In this document: piece by piece, positions 23,301 through 37,668 of the stretch
How positions within the stretch are numbered: the first letter of the stretch is position 1
Layout: the number at the start of each line of letters is the position of its first letter
NCBI GenBank assembly: GCA_020091685.1
Contig: CM034599.1
Coordinates: 3,751,641 to 3,815,640 of the forward strand
Length of the DNA: 64,000 nucleotides
Direction: 5' to 3'
From: Lutjanus erythropterus
Lineage: Eukaryota; Chordata; Actinopteri; Lutjaniformes; Lutjanidae
The notes under the pieces: model-generated
What the model saw: only the letters and a program-made list of their open reading frames with translations
Databases searched by the model: none
What the model was told of the DNA's origin: nothing
Program-made: the position numbers and the translations under genes

Positions 23301-26300
23301 TTTGAAAATAGATCACTGAGATGGCTTTTACTCAAAATGTGGAATGTGTTTTTCTGGCGAAAACAAATATTTATAAGTACTTGGCTCACCATCTAGTGTT
23401 AGGTCACAGGCACAATTACTCATTAGTCTGTTTTTGTGACCTTTTTGGTTGTTTGTGTCTGTTGTTTAAATAAGGCAAGTGTCAAGGCCCGGATTATATA
23501 TAAGATTTTCTGCCATGTATAATTCATTTTGGCTGACTAAAATTCTGCTCTCATCTCTAAATATATGGCTGTCCTGATGTAGAGAGAAGGAAACCAGCCA
23601 AAGTTCTTCTGACTTTTAAGATTTGTGACAAGCATCTTTAATTTGGGCACAAACTATTTTCTCTTTCGAACTTGTTAGCTGTTTTAAAACTTCTCACTAA
23701 TACTGGAATTTACATTAGCTCCAAAAGTCCAATCTCAGTATATTTGATTTTTCAGAGTTAAACATATAATATGTAACACTTATGCATTAAAATGTCTAAA
23801 AATGACTGGACCTATGTTGTATATTTTGTTGAGTTGTGTAATTAGAACGGTCCAAAGTTTCCAGCCATGTTCAAACCCAGAGAAACTGTTGTTTAATTCA
23901 AGCTAATGGAGCATTTGGTTCCTTTTTGCTCCATCTTCTGGGGAAACACCAGATACATCAGAGTGAGGAAGGAAGTCGTCGAACGTGACTAAACTTAATG
24001 TACATAAACTTTAATACATTACCTCGTCTGTGAACATGATTTGTGCCTGAGTCACAGTAGACAGATTTTTAATGGCAATGGTAATTGTTTAACAATGAAG
24101 ACAACAACTCCCATGATCCCACACTACTGCACAAACTAAATATTTTGTTATTGTTTTGATGTGAAGGACCCCTAGCGACGGAAATTACATACTGTGCATT
24201 TAAGGTCTGTTTTCGATTGTGCCGTCATGATTTTGTCCATCTCCTGCAGTATCTGCTCCCTGTGTCACTGTGTGCCACTCAACAGATTAATAGGAGCTGC
24301 TCAGATAGATGTGTGCTCCCACATCCATGTACACACACACACACACACACACACGCACGCACACATACTGATTAAAGCATTAGAGGATTGTTCAGAATGC
24401 CCTTCTGAAATCAAAGGCAAACGAACAAAAATGTGTTTTGCATAGAACTCGGAACTGCAAAGAGAGAGGCAGAAAAGATTGCTGCTGGCACAACAGATGA
24501 TTTGTACAATTTGTTTTTCTCCCCCGAGGAAAGATGAATTGGGTTTTTCTTCTTTGAATTTCTTGCTCATTTTGACAGGTCTGTGCTCTAGTATGATTCC
24601 AGCTATCCTCCATTATTTCCTTGCATCTTCTTCTGAGGTAGTGACATGTTTGTTTCCCTCTGCTTGACATGCTTTCTCATCCTGCAAATCAATGCCAGGA
24701 AGTTCGATACATCCCGCAGATGAAGAGCTTTTTTTTGACAATCGGCTCCTAGGATCAGGGTCAGTGCCCGGACTCCACGCTGTCATTTTAAGATGCTCTT
24801 TAATAGCATTAAAAGAGCTGCCTCAGCCTCCTGATCTGGACTTATCTGGCAGCAGGGGATTTCACTCGACTGTCACTGTGCTTTAAGCACGTGCTTGTGT
24901 CTGTCTGTGGTATTATTTTTGAAATGGTTTGTTTCTCGATTTGTCACAGACTTTTTCAAAATAAATTTTGTTATGGGCTTATCTTGTACTTGACTTAAAA
25001 ACACTGCTTTTCCAGGAAAACCTTTGACAGCAGCACAATCTGAACAGTTGTGATTTATCCTTCTGGGACATTGTCAAGCATTAAAGGTCAAGGATTAAAA
25101 ATGTTTTTGTGATACTTGTGTAACCCTCTAATGTTAAAATATCCTTATGCATCTGCTTGTTTGGATGTAGATAAATCTTCTACTTAGCCAGCAGATCCTG
25201 ACCTTAGAGTGTTTCCTTTACTCTAAAAACAAGACTGCCTTCTCACATGTTATAAAGAACTGGTAATAATGGCTTTAAATAGATGTAACGTCCTCTTCAC
25301 ATGAGATTTATATTCCACTTGGCAATCCACCCAATTGATGGATTGCCATGAAACTGTGTACGGATATTCATAATACCCAGAGGATCAAACCTACTGACAT
25401 TAGCGATCCCTCAACTTTTCAACAAGCACATTATTTATCTGGGGAAATATCTCAACATCTATTGGACTGATTGGTACAAAAGGTGTAGACATTCACAGTT
25501 CCCAGACAATGAATCCTAATAAGTGTTTTTGGATAGATAAGTTGAAGATGAGGACCACAGAGACACACGTAGGCAAATGAGTCCGGCCACAGCATCGGTT
25601 CTGAGAAGACACCTTAATTTCTGATGCAGGGAGGTTACAACAGTGTACATGTGTTACACTTATATTCAGAGAATCAAAGTTATTAATGTAACCAGTAGCA
25701 TTAACTTGTCATTGAAGCTAGCTTATCTTGTGATGCAGCAATAATTTTACAAATGTAAATTGGAAAATACACAAAGGTATGGATGTCAACACAAAAAAAA
25801 CTTACTGTGTAGTTCACTTATGTTTACAAATCAACAAGGAAGAAAAAATAGGGTTAACTGTCCCTGCAGAGATAATCTGACTTTCACTGTCCTGAAGCTG
25901 GCTGGCAGTGTGCAGGTCCGTGTGCAAAGGGGCTTAAATATATGGGAAATGCCCACTGGATTTGTTGCCCCATGAATTCCACACCTACAAGGTTTTTTTT
26001 TCTGTTTGCATTTGCATCACCAATAGAAATGCTGAAATGACATAAGCCGGCCAGCGGTTTGGTATTACAACATCAATTCTTTGCTGCATACAACACGAAC
26101 TAAAACCTGGACTTCACTGTTGGTCCATTTGTCGTGCCATGATCTTGCTCTTAAGTGGGGGCTAAAAGCCCCTCAAAGTGTCAAAGAACAATCGTTCCCA
26201 GTTCTTGCATTTATGAAAAAGTTCCTCTGGTCCAAAAACGCCAAATGATTTTGGTGAACGTCTCCTCTAGCACCAAAATCAGGTTGACATTTGTGGTTTT

Positions 26301-28945
26301 TTATGATCTGTCTGAACCTTCAACTTTTCATCTAGCACCATCATCGGGCAGTTTTTGGGTTTGTTTTTTTGGGGGGGGTTTTTTGGTGCAATTTGGTCAA
26401 TGACTTCCAAGAATAATTTAATTCAAGTGGTCTGAGAGAAAACTAGATTCCTGCTTCTCTTCTTGGCTTTGTCAATTTCTTCCTTCAGAATAATTTACCA
26501 CACTTTTAATTTTGTTAATGACCAAATACCTACAAAGTTAATGAAATTCCCGTCAGCCTCAGCTGTAGTATTTGGTGCATAATAGCAAACCATAGCAGGC
26601 CAACACACCAAACCAAAATGTTAGCAAAAGAGAGAAAAAACAGCACAGCATGTGTTTCAGGGAGGTGCTGGCAACTCGAAGATTGCTTTTGCTGAACGTG
26701 AACGCGAGCCTTATGAAGCACCGGGCGAAACGCATTGCTCTCGTCACTGTTAATGAAAGATTCTTGATTATATTTTTGTGAGTTCCTGACTAATCTCTGG
26801 ATTGATCCTGAAAGTTGAATGATCTGGGAAAAGAGCCCATTTATTTGGTGGCAGTGCCTCTCAATGAAATCAATCTTCTTAAAATGTTTGATGTTAGCAT
26901 GATGTCGGGATACCTAATTTTAATCTCAGGCTGTTCAGCGAATAAATTGTGACCCAAACACTCTGGCTCTGTAGTTGTGACGCCGTATTACACACTGATT
27001 AGGCTGCAACCTTCCAATATTTTCAACAGACTATTTCCCTGCTGAGTGTTACAACTGTGATCAGAGAATTGTGCGAGCACATTAGTCACTCCTGTCTTAT
27101 TTTCCTCATGACCTTGGGTGATGTATTGCTTTCATTATCTGCCGATGTACTTGGGATGTTCATTATGCAGTGTTTTGATATTGTGGTGCTGTCTTTCTGT
27201 GTGTCTGGCCTCTTTCCAGGTGTAAGCAGTGAGCATGAGGATGAGTTGCAGGTCTTCCTTTTGGTGTGTGGCCTCAGAAGAGTCAAAGACCCCCTCTATC
27301 TGGTGGAGGTTTTTTCAGGTATGACAACTTAAACACTATGTTTGGGTGGGATTAATCTTAAACATTTTCACTTTTCATTTTCAAACATTTTTCAATCCAG
27401 ACGCTCAGTTCAAACCTTAAAATGTTCCACATCTTTGAACAGTATGAGATTTATTTAAGTTCAGTCCCTTTCATAAAAATTTGACTTTTTTCCCAAACAA
27501 TTCGTAGCTCTTTAGCTGCTTCTTCAATCCACATTCAAATTTCCCAAATATTCCAAATTTTTCTGACACTGTTGGTATAACTGAATGTTTAAACTAGTAG
27601 TTCAGTTTAGTGTTAACTTTTCAACAAGCATTAAAATATTCCACGTCATTCCTACACTATTCATATTATTAAACAGCAATTCATTTTAGTGTCAACCTTA
27701 AAACAAACATTAAAATATTCAACATTATTCCCATATTACTGGTATTATTCTATAGTGTTTAATGCCAGATTTTCAACCTTAATATTCAAACACTATATTA
27801 CACAGCTTTTAAAGCCAGCAATGTAGTTTAGCATCAGCTTTTCAACAGCCAGCATGCACACCTCTAGTTTCTTCACAAACTGCCACCTCTAGTTGCATGT
27901 ATGTGCTCATACAGAAACACATATTCAAATGATATAGCAAGTAGGCCAGCTGAAAGAGGAACATGTGGTTCTCGCAGGCATGTTTTAATCCTCTTTAACC
28001 TTTTATATCAGGTAAAACCCCAAATTTACAAAGCCTTTCTCACTGTATTTCTGTACTACCCTGCTGTAGAGGCAGTGGCGATGTCATCATCAATTAAGAA
28101 TGAAGTTAGATCTCTGCGGTTGAGTTTCAGCTAATTGAAGATTTATGTGAAAGTGCAATGAGATTCTTCTGACAGCTCATGTTGGCCCTACAAAGACTTG
28201 ATCTTTTCTAGCTGAATCTTGCCGGTATGGTGTTTATTTTTCTGATGTCTACCTTATATACAGTCTATCTTATATACAGTATCTTATATGTATCTAATAA
28301 TTTCAGCTGTGAGGATTTCCACTGATCAGTGACATCAGTGGCTGCTCTTTAATATATTTATTTTATGTGGCTCTCACAGCACACAGTTATGGTAATAAGA
28401 CAGCACTAGAGGGCGTCAAATTGTATATTAATGTTTCATGCAGATAAGAGAACTAGATGTGTGGATTCTCACATGGCATTTCTTGGAATTAAATTGCCCT
28501 GTCCACGTGCACTAAGCCAGTATCACTGTCAGAACTGTGTGCAAAAAACAGCTTTACTGCTTTTGATAAAGCTGCTGTTGTTAATTTCATCCCCAAACTG
28601 TTGTGTTGTGTTTTTGTTTACATTGCCAGTTTCATTTGCTGTCTTTCAGAGTGGCATTGTGCAAATCCACTGAATGTGTTGGTCATCATTGGGCCAAAGG
28701 TGAGTACACACTCATTATACAGATTTCTGTCATACCTGCCATGTGTCTCCCTGTGCTCTCCTTTCTGTACACTGACTCTCTGCACTGCTGAAATTACCTT
28801 GAAACCTTGCCTGAGAGTTAAAGTGGCCTCTAATTGGATGTAGCAGAGATACCAGCTTTAGCTGTTTAGCTGGAATTAACACTGAGAGGAAATGACAATC
28901 TTCTGCAGACAGGATGAGGGTCAGCTGCAGCAGCAGTGGTCCTGC

Positions 28946-29012
<67 letters not shown>

Positions 29013-32000
29013 TGCCAACGACTGGCTGACTGCTTGATATACGGATGCACTGCCTACTCCAGATGAGCACTCGCCTTTGACTAGTGACCTGTGCAAAACT
29101 ACCTCATTTTTACACACATGGATGGGCATATATCTGGAGATGTGCTGGTATAAATTAAATCAGTTTGTAGCCCTGTCACACACCATCACGCTTCTGACGT
29201 TAACTGCACGTATACAGGATACACGGCCAGTGATGGAATGCAACTTAGTATATTTACTCAAGTACAGTTTTTGAGGTTCTTTACATTTTCTGCCACTTTC
29301 TACTTTTACTCCATTACATGTCAGAGGGAAATATATCACTTGTCAGTCTACTGCATTTATCTGACAGCAGTATTTACTTTACAAACTAAGATTCTTACAC
29401 ACAAAACACAAGATGAGTGTAAAAAATATGCTGTTTTGTTATAAATTATATCCAAGAGTTTATTGGAGTTCAGCTTGAAACTGTGAGTTGATTGACAAAA
29501 TATTAATTGGCAACTATTTTTATACCTGTTTGTCACATTTCATGTAAAAACGTTCCAGCTTATCAAACGTGAAGATTTGCTGTTTTTCCTTTTAATTATT
29601 TTAATCATTTCAATTTTAGTTTAATAATGTTGAGGTTTGGACTGAAGTTTGGACAAAAAAGGTGAAGGTGTCACTTTGTGACAGCATTTCTCACTATTTT
29701 CAGAATTTTTGCAAATCAAAAAGTCATTCAGTAAACAGAGAAAATAATCAGCAGATTAATCCGTAATGAAAACAATCATAAGTTGCAGTTGGGGCTGAGT
29801 TATATGGCTAAAAATATTATCTTGATAAAGAGTTCATATCAGTTGATATAAATAATTAGCATGATAAATGTCAAATCGTTATTTCTTTCAAGTGTAAAGG
29901 GTGATTTTTACTGTACTATAGTGAGAGTGAAAATTGAAGAAACTATTCTTTATTGTCAGAGCATGACAAATACTTGTAATTTCTTACTTTCTGCTTGTCC
30001 TAATGAGTCCTATTTAATCAAGGATGAAGCAGGTCTGCAGTCATGTTTTCTTCTGTGTCACTCTCGCTCAGTCTGTCAGCGGCCTCTCAGCCTCTCTGTA
30101 AGCACACGGGACTCGTCACTCATCATATGTGCCGTGTGCCCGATGTGTGTTCTCATTAGTTTGTATTGGGTTGTCTCATCACTTTTTGGATAAGCTACCA
30201 AAAACCACAACCTAAAAAGTGGTTTATTAATCTAATCTTTTCATTAACCCAAAGATTAAACATACAGGAGACCTCACACCCAAGTGTAACTTCAGACAGA
30301 GATGATTTTTTATTTTTTGTCTTACAGCCTGCCATGATTTATGATATTCATAAATCAAGCAGTCAGACAGACAATCAAATTAGAGTAGGGATTTTTTTAT
30401 TTACAATTTCTGTAAAAAGAAAAAAGAAAATTAAATCAATTTCACTTTTATGTCATCATTTCTATTTGCTTAGTGCTGCAGATATAAGTCATGTCCCAGC
30501 CAACGGCAGCAGCCTCAGCGCTCCAATCTGTCACTCATTGATTTCTCTCCAAGTTTGTCTCCATCTTCTCTTCTTTCTGACTTGCTTTGATATGACTTGA
30601 GTGTACAGTGCAGTATTTTAGTGTCTGTTCTTTCTTTCAAACAGTGGTGTCAGGCAAAAGGTACGTTCTGCTTTAGTTTTGCTCAGAAACAACTCAATTA
30701 GACATGGCCAGGGGCTCATACACGCTCTTACTGCCGCTTCTTGCTCCGCTATGCTTTGTTGTTGTTTGATGAAATGCTTCAGTGGAAGCAGAGACGTGTG
30801 ATTCATCCCGACACCCCTGAATCACAGAGGAGGTCTGTTTGTTTGTTTGTTTGTTTGTCTGAGAAAATGGAAAACCGTGTAGTATTATTATTATAATAAA
30901 CGTGTTTGTATGACCACCAGATTTCCCCTTGATAACTGTAGGGTTCCACTTCTGGTTCAACATAAACATTATTAATATATTCAGTGAAACAACAACAAAT
31001 ATATGAATGCAAACAGAAGTTAGAGAGACTTTGCTCACGCTGTCGTAATATCAATAAATAAGAAATCTTATTTATATAGTACTTTTCAAAACAGATGTTA
31101 GAAAGTTCTTCACGAGACAATAAAAACAAGATAAACAATGAAATAAATGGCGATATGGTACTAAAATAGTAAAACAAGGTGATGGAAAGCAAATGCATGT
31201 ATATACATAAGGCACATAAATATAGCCAGGCATACATAAACATATGTGCACAGGCAGACACATTATGAAAATGCCATCCTAAAAGCATTAGTTTTGAAAT
31301 GTTTTTTAAACATGGATACAGATGTTGAGGATCTTAATCTCTACAGGTAGTGTGTTTCAAAGTTTTGGGGCCCCTCTGTCGAGGCTCATAGGATGATCAG
31401 GGTTCCCACACATCCTGCAAAACCTGGAAAACAGTTTCATATTAAATGAGTTGCCAGTCCTGGAAAAACATGGATGATCAAAGAAAAAGTAAAATGTCAT
31501 GTAAATTCTTGTGTTCTCCAGTTTTTCTCTAAGTTTGATTCTAATCTTACTGACTTGTTTTAAATGGTTGATTAATGTTCATAATGTAAATCAAGTAGCA
31601 TGTTTGTTGCAGTTGTAAAATCAATACGCTCGCTAGCTTCTTTTGCCTGCAAATGTTTGTGATTCAAATCTGGCTAGAAGAAATTATTGATTCATCATTT
31701 GTTTAATCAGGAAGATTCACTTGAGATACAGTATATCTTCTGCCACAGAGTCCTGATCAAGATGGACAGCAAAAACATTTTAAAAAGAAGGGATTGAGGT
31801 TTTAATTTTCTGTAGTAATTATAATAATGATAAAAATTTATTAAGGGAGGAGAGGAAGAGGAGATATTGTTATTAAGTAGTGTTGGCATTATTCTTATGA
31901 TCAATTTGACATAATGTCTAATCATGTAGAGATGATTTTATTGATAAATTGTTCCCATAGACTACATAACTTTTAAATAAGACTCCACAGAGAAGAACAT

Positions 32001-35000
32001 ATTAGTGATCCATGTCTGTGTACCATTTAGATTATCACTGAAAATGTCCTGGAAAAGACCTAGAAAAGTGGGAACCCTGATTATAAAAGAGATATTATGT
32101 ACTCTGAGGCCAATCCAGTGTGTGCTGTAAAAGTGAATAATAAAAAGGAGCCAGAGCAGGTGTGATCCTTTTGTTAAAGTCCATTAAAAGCCTGGCTGCA
32201 GAATTTTAAACCAATTGTAGAAGGTTGCATCTGACTGAAAAACACCATACAAAGATGTCATGTCATGACGTATTGTACATCCTCAGCTACTCCATTCAAG
32301 TAATAAGCACTCTGGCTGAACAGCATCTGTCATTAGGTGCAAAATTCAGGTCAGTTTGTTAGCGATGACACATCTCACTCCTCTACAGCTGGGCTTTGTC
32401 AAGTACAACAGCATGCAGCATATCCTGTATTATTACTGAATGGAATAAATCTAAAGCTTATTTTAAAAATGTAATGTGAGATCTTTGGATGTTAGCATGC
32501 TTTTACACCAAATATTTCTTTGCATAAGAACAAGAAAATATGAGGCAAATGACAAAGAACCAATGTCATTATCACAAAAGAGAAAAGGTGACAGATTCAC
32601 TTGAAAGAACTAAAACATATCGTGTTCCTTCTGGTCACGTCTGTCCTGTAGGATTTCTGTGGATTCACAGAGGAACAGAACAGAATCAGTGGAGTGCTTA
32701 AATCATTTGTGTTTGTTAATACAGCCTTTATCGTGATCTATCCCCTGCTGGTTTTACAATGTCTGCTAAATCCCAGATTACACCAGGATACAAAACACTT
32801 CTCAGTTTGGATTCTTTGATTTTAATGCACACGTGTTTACAGCAGATTTCCATTTAGAAATACCATGAGCTATAAAATAGAAGAGAAAAAAGTAGCAGCT
32901 TGCTTGGCAGCATCTTTGACCTAAATTGCTATGCTTTGACTTTTACTGTGGGCTGGCTAATGCACGCAAATCCCACATTGCAATTAATCAGATTGGCCAC
33001 CCACCCTACCCTGACCCCAATCTCTGAAAATACAGGATTTTCAGAGAATGATTTGCTCATGATAGAAATTATTAATTGTGTCATTGTTTATTTTATCCTC
33101 CCGATTAAGTCATTGCTGGCATCCTTGATGAAAACACAGGTTTTAACAGTGAGAAAACAGGTTTTGCTTGTCTTTGTGATGTGTCGATCTCTTTTAGATT
33201 GATCCTGTACTCACTGCTGAAGTGGAAGCTGTTGCTCAAAGGTAAGTCTTGTCTTTTTTTTTCTTCATCAGCTACTCATATCTCATGAAAGAAAACTTGA
33301 GATCTGACAGTCTAATTGCCAATACTTTGCTCTTGTAAGAAAGACTGTTTATCCTTCTGTTCATCCCATGTGGCACAAGAAAATATCTCTGCAAATGTAG
33401 CTTATGTTTATCTTGATATAATACAAACAGAATGGAAATCTGAGGGGAGCACCAAGATACTGTGGGTTTTTTTAAATCTGTCCTCCCACTCTCAAGTCTT
33501 GGCTGATCTTTCAGTTTTTCGCCAAGGGCCTTCACCACTACACGAGATGTTTACGGCAAGAATCTGCCCTCTTTGGTTAGGACTTTTACCTGGACCCTGT
33601 GTGCATGTCACACATAGCGCAGCCGTGTGTCCTGCCCTGAGTTTGTCACTGCCCTTTAGCATCATTCACGCCTGCGTGAGCCCTGAGTCACACAGAACTG
33701 AGCTCTGCCACTGCTTCTGCAGAACAGCGGGGGTCTTCTTGGCCCAGGAGAGGAGCCAACAGGAGCTTCACGCAGCCATGAAAAGGTGCTTTGCCATGGT
33801 CAACAGCTCCATCTCAGAGGGCATGTCAGCAGCCATCTTGGAGGTAAATATCTCCAGGCCTCGTGGGTAACTGAGTAACAATTCATCTGCTGCTAAACAC
33901 AATTGTGTCTTTTTTTACCTCATGCATTGTGGTGCAGAATAATATTTTGGTAACGAGGAATTTGATTTATATCAGAGTACAGTCAGCATAATATAAATGG
34001 AACTGTTTCATTTTGCTCCCATTTTTAATGAGTTTTAATGTTTTTCTCTGTGCACACACAAGGTTTACCCAGATAATCCATCCACCTTGCACAGATGTGC
34101 CTTGGAATGGCCACCAGAACAGGAATTTAATGGTGGCCATGACTGCCACGGCTGCCGTGTCCCCTCACTTTGGTCCCTCAAAAATAATCTGCCCTGCAGC
34201 CTCAATATAAACTCTCTTTAATCATGAAGCCAAGTGTTATTCTACAATTCTGTGGTTTACACTGCAGACTGAGAGGACTGTGAAAAGTGACAAACAGCTA
34301 GGGTCGCCACCAAAGTGGTGCAGCCAGTCAGTGTCTCCTCAATAATGGTAAACTTTCTCATCATTTAATATGAAACTATTATGAAAAGTTTCTCGTTATT
34401 TTAAAATACTAAGTCATTATATATCACATAGTATTTAGTATGACATCATTACATAGAGTGACCTCTGACTGACTTCCAGCATCATGGAAGTGCAATAATC
34501 TCTTTTTTAAAAGTAATTTTGCTGTTTTTTAAGACAAAAACAATTCTGAAAAGGGTAAATAGCAGTAACAATAGTATTATAGCTCAACCTGTGATCTATC
34601 CCGCCTTCCTACTATCCCCCATCCCCCACCCATTTCCAGCTGGCAGCTTGTGACAGTGAAAAATAAAATAGAATAAGATCAAATAAAATAAATGAACTAA
34701 AAATTGAACATAGTAGATGGTTAGAGGATGCCTGGAGATGTTGGAGGTCAAAGTCAGAAACACGACCAGCTACAGCTCAACCATAACATCAGGTGATCCC
34801 CAGACCCTGTAGAAATTTTCCTCCGACCTGCGAACTGAGCGTCAAATTTTCTTTGATTTTAGACAAGACATAAAGTCCTGAAGCCATTCAGAGAGTGTCA
34901 GTAGGGCAGCACCCTTCTGTCTGAGTAAGACTGCAAAGAACAAAGAATCACACTTTTGGTAACCCCTCCTCATCAGTAATGCCAAACAACTGTGAGAAGG

Positions 35001-37624
35001 TTGGGTTTAATGGCATGGTTCAGAGTCTGGGATGGGGTCTGAAACACCTTCTTTTTTACTTTTCATTGCTGGGACGCAGCCAGAACACATGCATCAGTGA
35101 GGCATTGGGGCTTTTGCATTTGTCACAATTAGGACTAAGCTCTGGACACATCTTCTTTTTGGATATTTACCTCACGAGGTAGCTGGATTCACAGGATCAT
35201 GTGAGAATCCATCTCGCCAGGCTTTCAGTTGTCAGCTTGTGTCGTCACCAAATGTGGTGCAGCCAGTCAGTGTCTTCGGAGGGACTACTGGCAGCTGCAG
35301 GTGTGATTTTAGGTGTGGCAAGCGTCCATTGAAGCCACTCGTCTCAAACAAACAATGGCAGCTCCTGAAAAGGTTAGATGCTGTGATAGCCTCAGTTCTG
35401 TCAGAACTGGAGAGTATTTCTTCATTGAAAGAAGAGCAAAGGACGTCACACACATAAAAGCAGAGTGCATCTTTTTAAGGATGGCATCAGGCCCATGTTC
35501 TGTTCCCAAGCTATTTTGATCTTATTTAAAGGAGTGCATTTTAGCTCCGATGCAAGATTGTAAATGGAATAATGACCCTTTTGTGAGTGGTTGGAGCGAG
35601 AGGAAGCTGTCAGTAGGGTTATGAGCAGGCATTTGTGGGTAGCAGGTGATCTGGCACCATACATAATGTCTAGCAGCTTGCAGATACCTAAAGAAGTGGG
35701 TCTTTGGCAGGTTAAACCTCTCAGACAACTCATCAAGTGAGGCAAAACCAATAATCATGCTGTTTAATCAGCATCTCTGTATGCCACACCTGTTCAGATA
35801 GTTGGATTATGGCAAAGAAGTGTTCATGAAAATGGACTTTAACGAACAAAATTTGAGAGAAATAATCCTTTTGTGTGCTCAGAAGAAGTCTGAGGTCTTT
35901 TATGTCAAGTCATGAAAATAAGAACAAAAGCAAAAGTGCTTATTGTTTTGTTTAGTGTGTATACAGAGAATTTCCCATCCAAAGCCCTTGAAAAATTTGA
36001 ACGGTGTGAATATTTACAGGAGCCCTTATCTCGCTCAGCTACAATGTTATCTGACCACTTCAGGGACAATTACCCAAATTAATTGCTCGACTCCAATCTT
36101 CCCATTCCTGAGTGAGCAAAACCTGCAAATCCACTTAATCTCTTTTAAACACAGTCGATTAAGACAATCCACAGCAGGCTTAAGGTCTGATTAGTCTCTT
36201 AGCATGTTTCACTCAACAACCTGCTGAAGGTATTAGCTGATACAGATTGTTAATTCTGTAAGCGAACTAAAGGCACGGAAGAGCAGAATAGCCGAGCTGT
36301 ACAACTTCCAAGGTGCTTAGGTGATCTTTTTTCCACAAGAATAATAGAACGAGTGGGTAACTTTTCTCTTTTTTGGCATTGTAAATCTCAGCAGCTTTAA
36401 CAGTGTTTATCTCTCCGCTCCAACAGGCCATGGATCTCGGGGTACCCGTGCTGGCCAGGAACATCCCAGGAAATGCAGCCATAGTGCAGCATGAGCTCAC
36501 TGGACTGCTGTACTCAACTCCTCAGGTATATAAGGACAAACACTGACCAGGTCACCACATGACCAGTTCAAACACTGACCAGGTCACCACATGACCAGGT
36601 CAAACACTGACCAGGTCAATGAGCTGTGTTCAGCTATGTGAAAGGGCAATTCCAGTATTTTCTAACCTGGGCCCTATTATCATATATTTCTGACTAATAG
36701 GTACAACATTTTGGAACTGGTCCAGTGAATCAACTCAGGCAGCACAAGCTGTAATGACTGCAAACTAATCTTTGGATTGGGATTTTGGGGTGCAGATTTG
36801 CCTTTGTTGTTCACTAATTTCCTCTTTAATATATTCATTCTGGTTGTTTTTAATTGTGTCATCCCTTGTAATTTGCTTTAAACTTGAAAAAATAAACTAA
36901 ACTGATCTTAAAGAGAGAGATCTTGCTGGCACCTAACAAAAATAATAGTACTAATAATAACAATTTAAGAAATCAAAGGTCAAACTGTCACAAAATGACA
37001 ACTGCTGACTCCTCACTCCTCTGAACCGGCTGCAAGTCATCAACAACTGCTAGGCTAAAATAAGACTTGCCTGGTCCCTTGCAGGCCACATTTTGGTCTT
37101 TGTCGTGGCTCAAAACTCCATAGAAAGGTTTTGTTTCATCTGAGCATTTACAAATTGATTTAATATCTTACATGTTATGATCCACTAAAGTTAGCCATGA
37201 TGCAAGATGAATGAATCCCTGCATCAGAAAATAAATGTTCTGTTACTTCAATGTGTTCATCACAAAAAGAGCAATCTGGACCAAACTGACGTTTCAAAGA
37301 TTCTCCAGAGGGATGGGCTATATTTCATTAAGAAATTTAAAGTGGCTTGCTTTGCATTTGGTGAAATTAGAAACTTTTAAGAATGTTCTTGATTTTTGAG
37401 CTTCATCTTTACAGAAATGTTGTATAATTGAGTTCCTGTTTGATGAGAGTGGACAAAGAATTATTGCCAGCAAGTTGTTTGAAACTCTAAACACAAAGGA
37501 GGGTCATTTTTTAGTTTTCCAGCAGATGGCAGCATAGTCTCACAAAAAGTTTACAGTAAACAGGATCGTATGCTACAATATTTTTGGATTAGTATTTAAC
37601 ACGTTAGAAGGTTTAAAAAACATG

Positions 37625-37668
<44 letters not shown>

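Larger units (their letters stand above)
18850..27219. other. glt1d1 intron 6 (8.4 kb)
   Basis: The largest glt1d1 intron. It contains dispersed-repeat segments (19255-19640, 21187-22115, 25330-25535, 26190-26400), a (GTGCA)n tract (20341-20378) and a (CA)n tract (24330-24365). No coding exon or RNA gene recognised. Confidence 0.7.
28700..33197. other. glt1d1 intron 8
   Basis: Contains a long (TG)n tract, a dispersed-repeat fragment (29228-29450), a (GTTT)n tract (30836-30857) and a retrotransposon tail interrupted by a hAT-like element (31065-32260). No exon recognised. Confidence 0.7.

Noticed and set aside
24194-24570. Open frames across the (CA)n tract
   Set aside because: Low-complexity translation with no recognisable domain or splice context.
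28730-29129. Minus-strand frames containing long HT or TH runs
   Set aside because: Translation of the (TG)31 tract; no flanking similarity.
30803-31288. Minus-strand frame of 161 codons with a hydrophobic middle
   Set aside because: It overlaps a dispersed repeat and the (GTTT)n tract. The composition is that of AT-rich non-coding DNA.
33316-33722. Long frame upstream of glt1d1 exon 10
   Set aside because: Only the part from 33723 matches GLT1D1, and a good acceptor sits exactly there.
36538-36618. Direct repeats considered as a CRISPR array
   Set aside because: The 32-bp units are contiguous with no unique spacers, and the genome is vertebrate.
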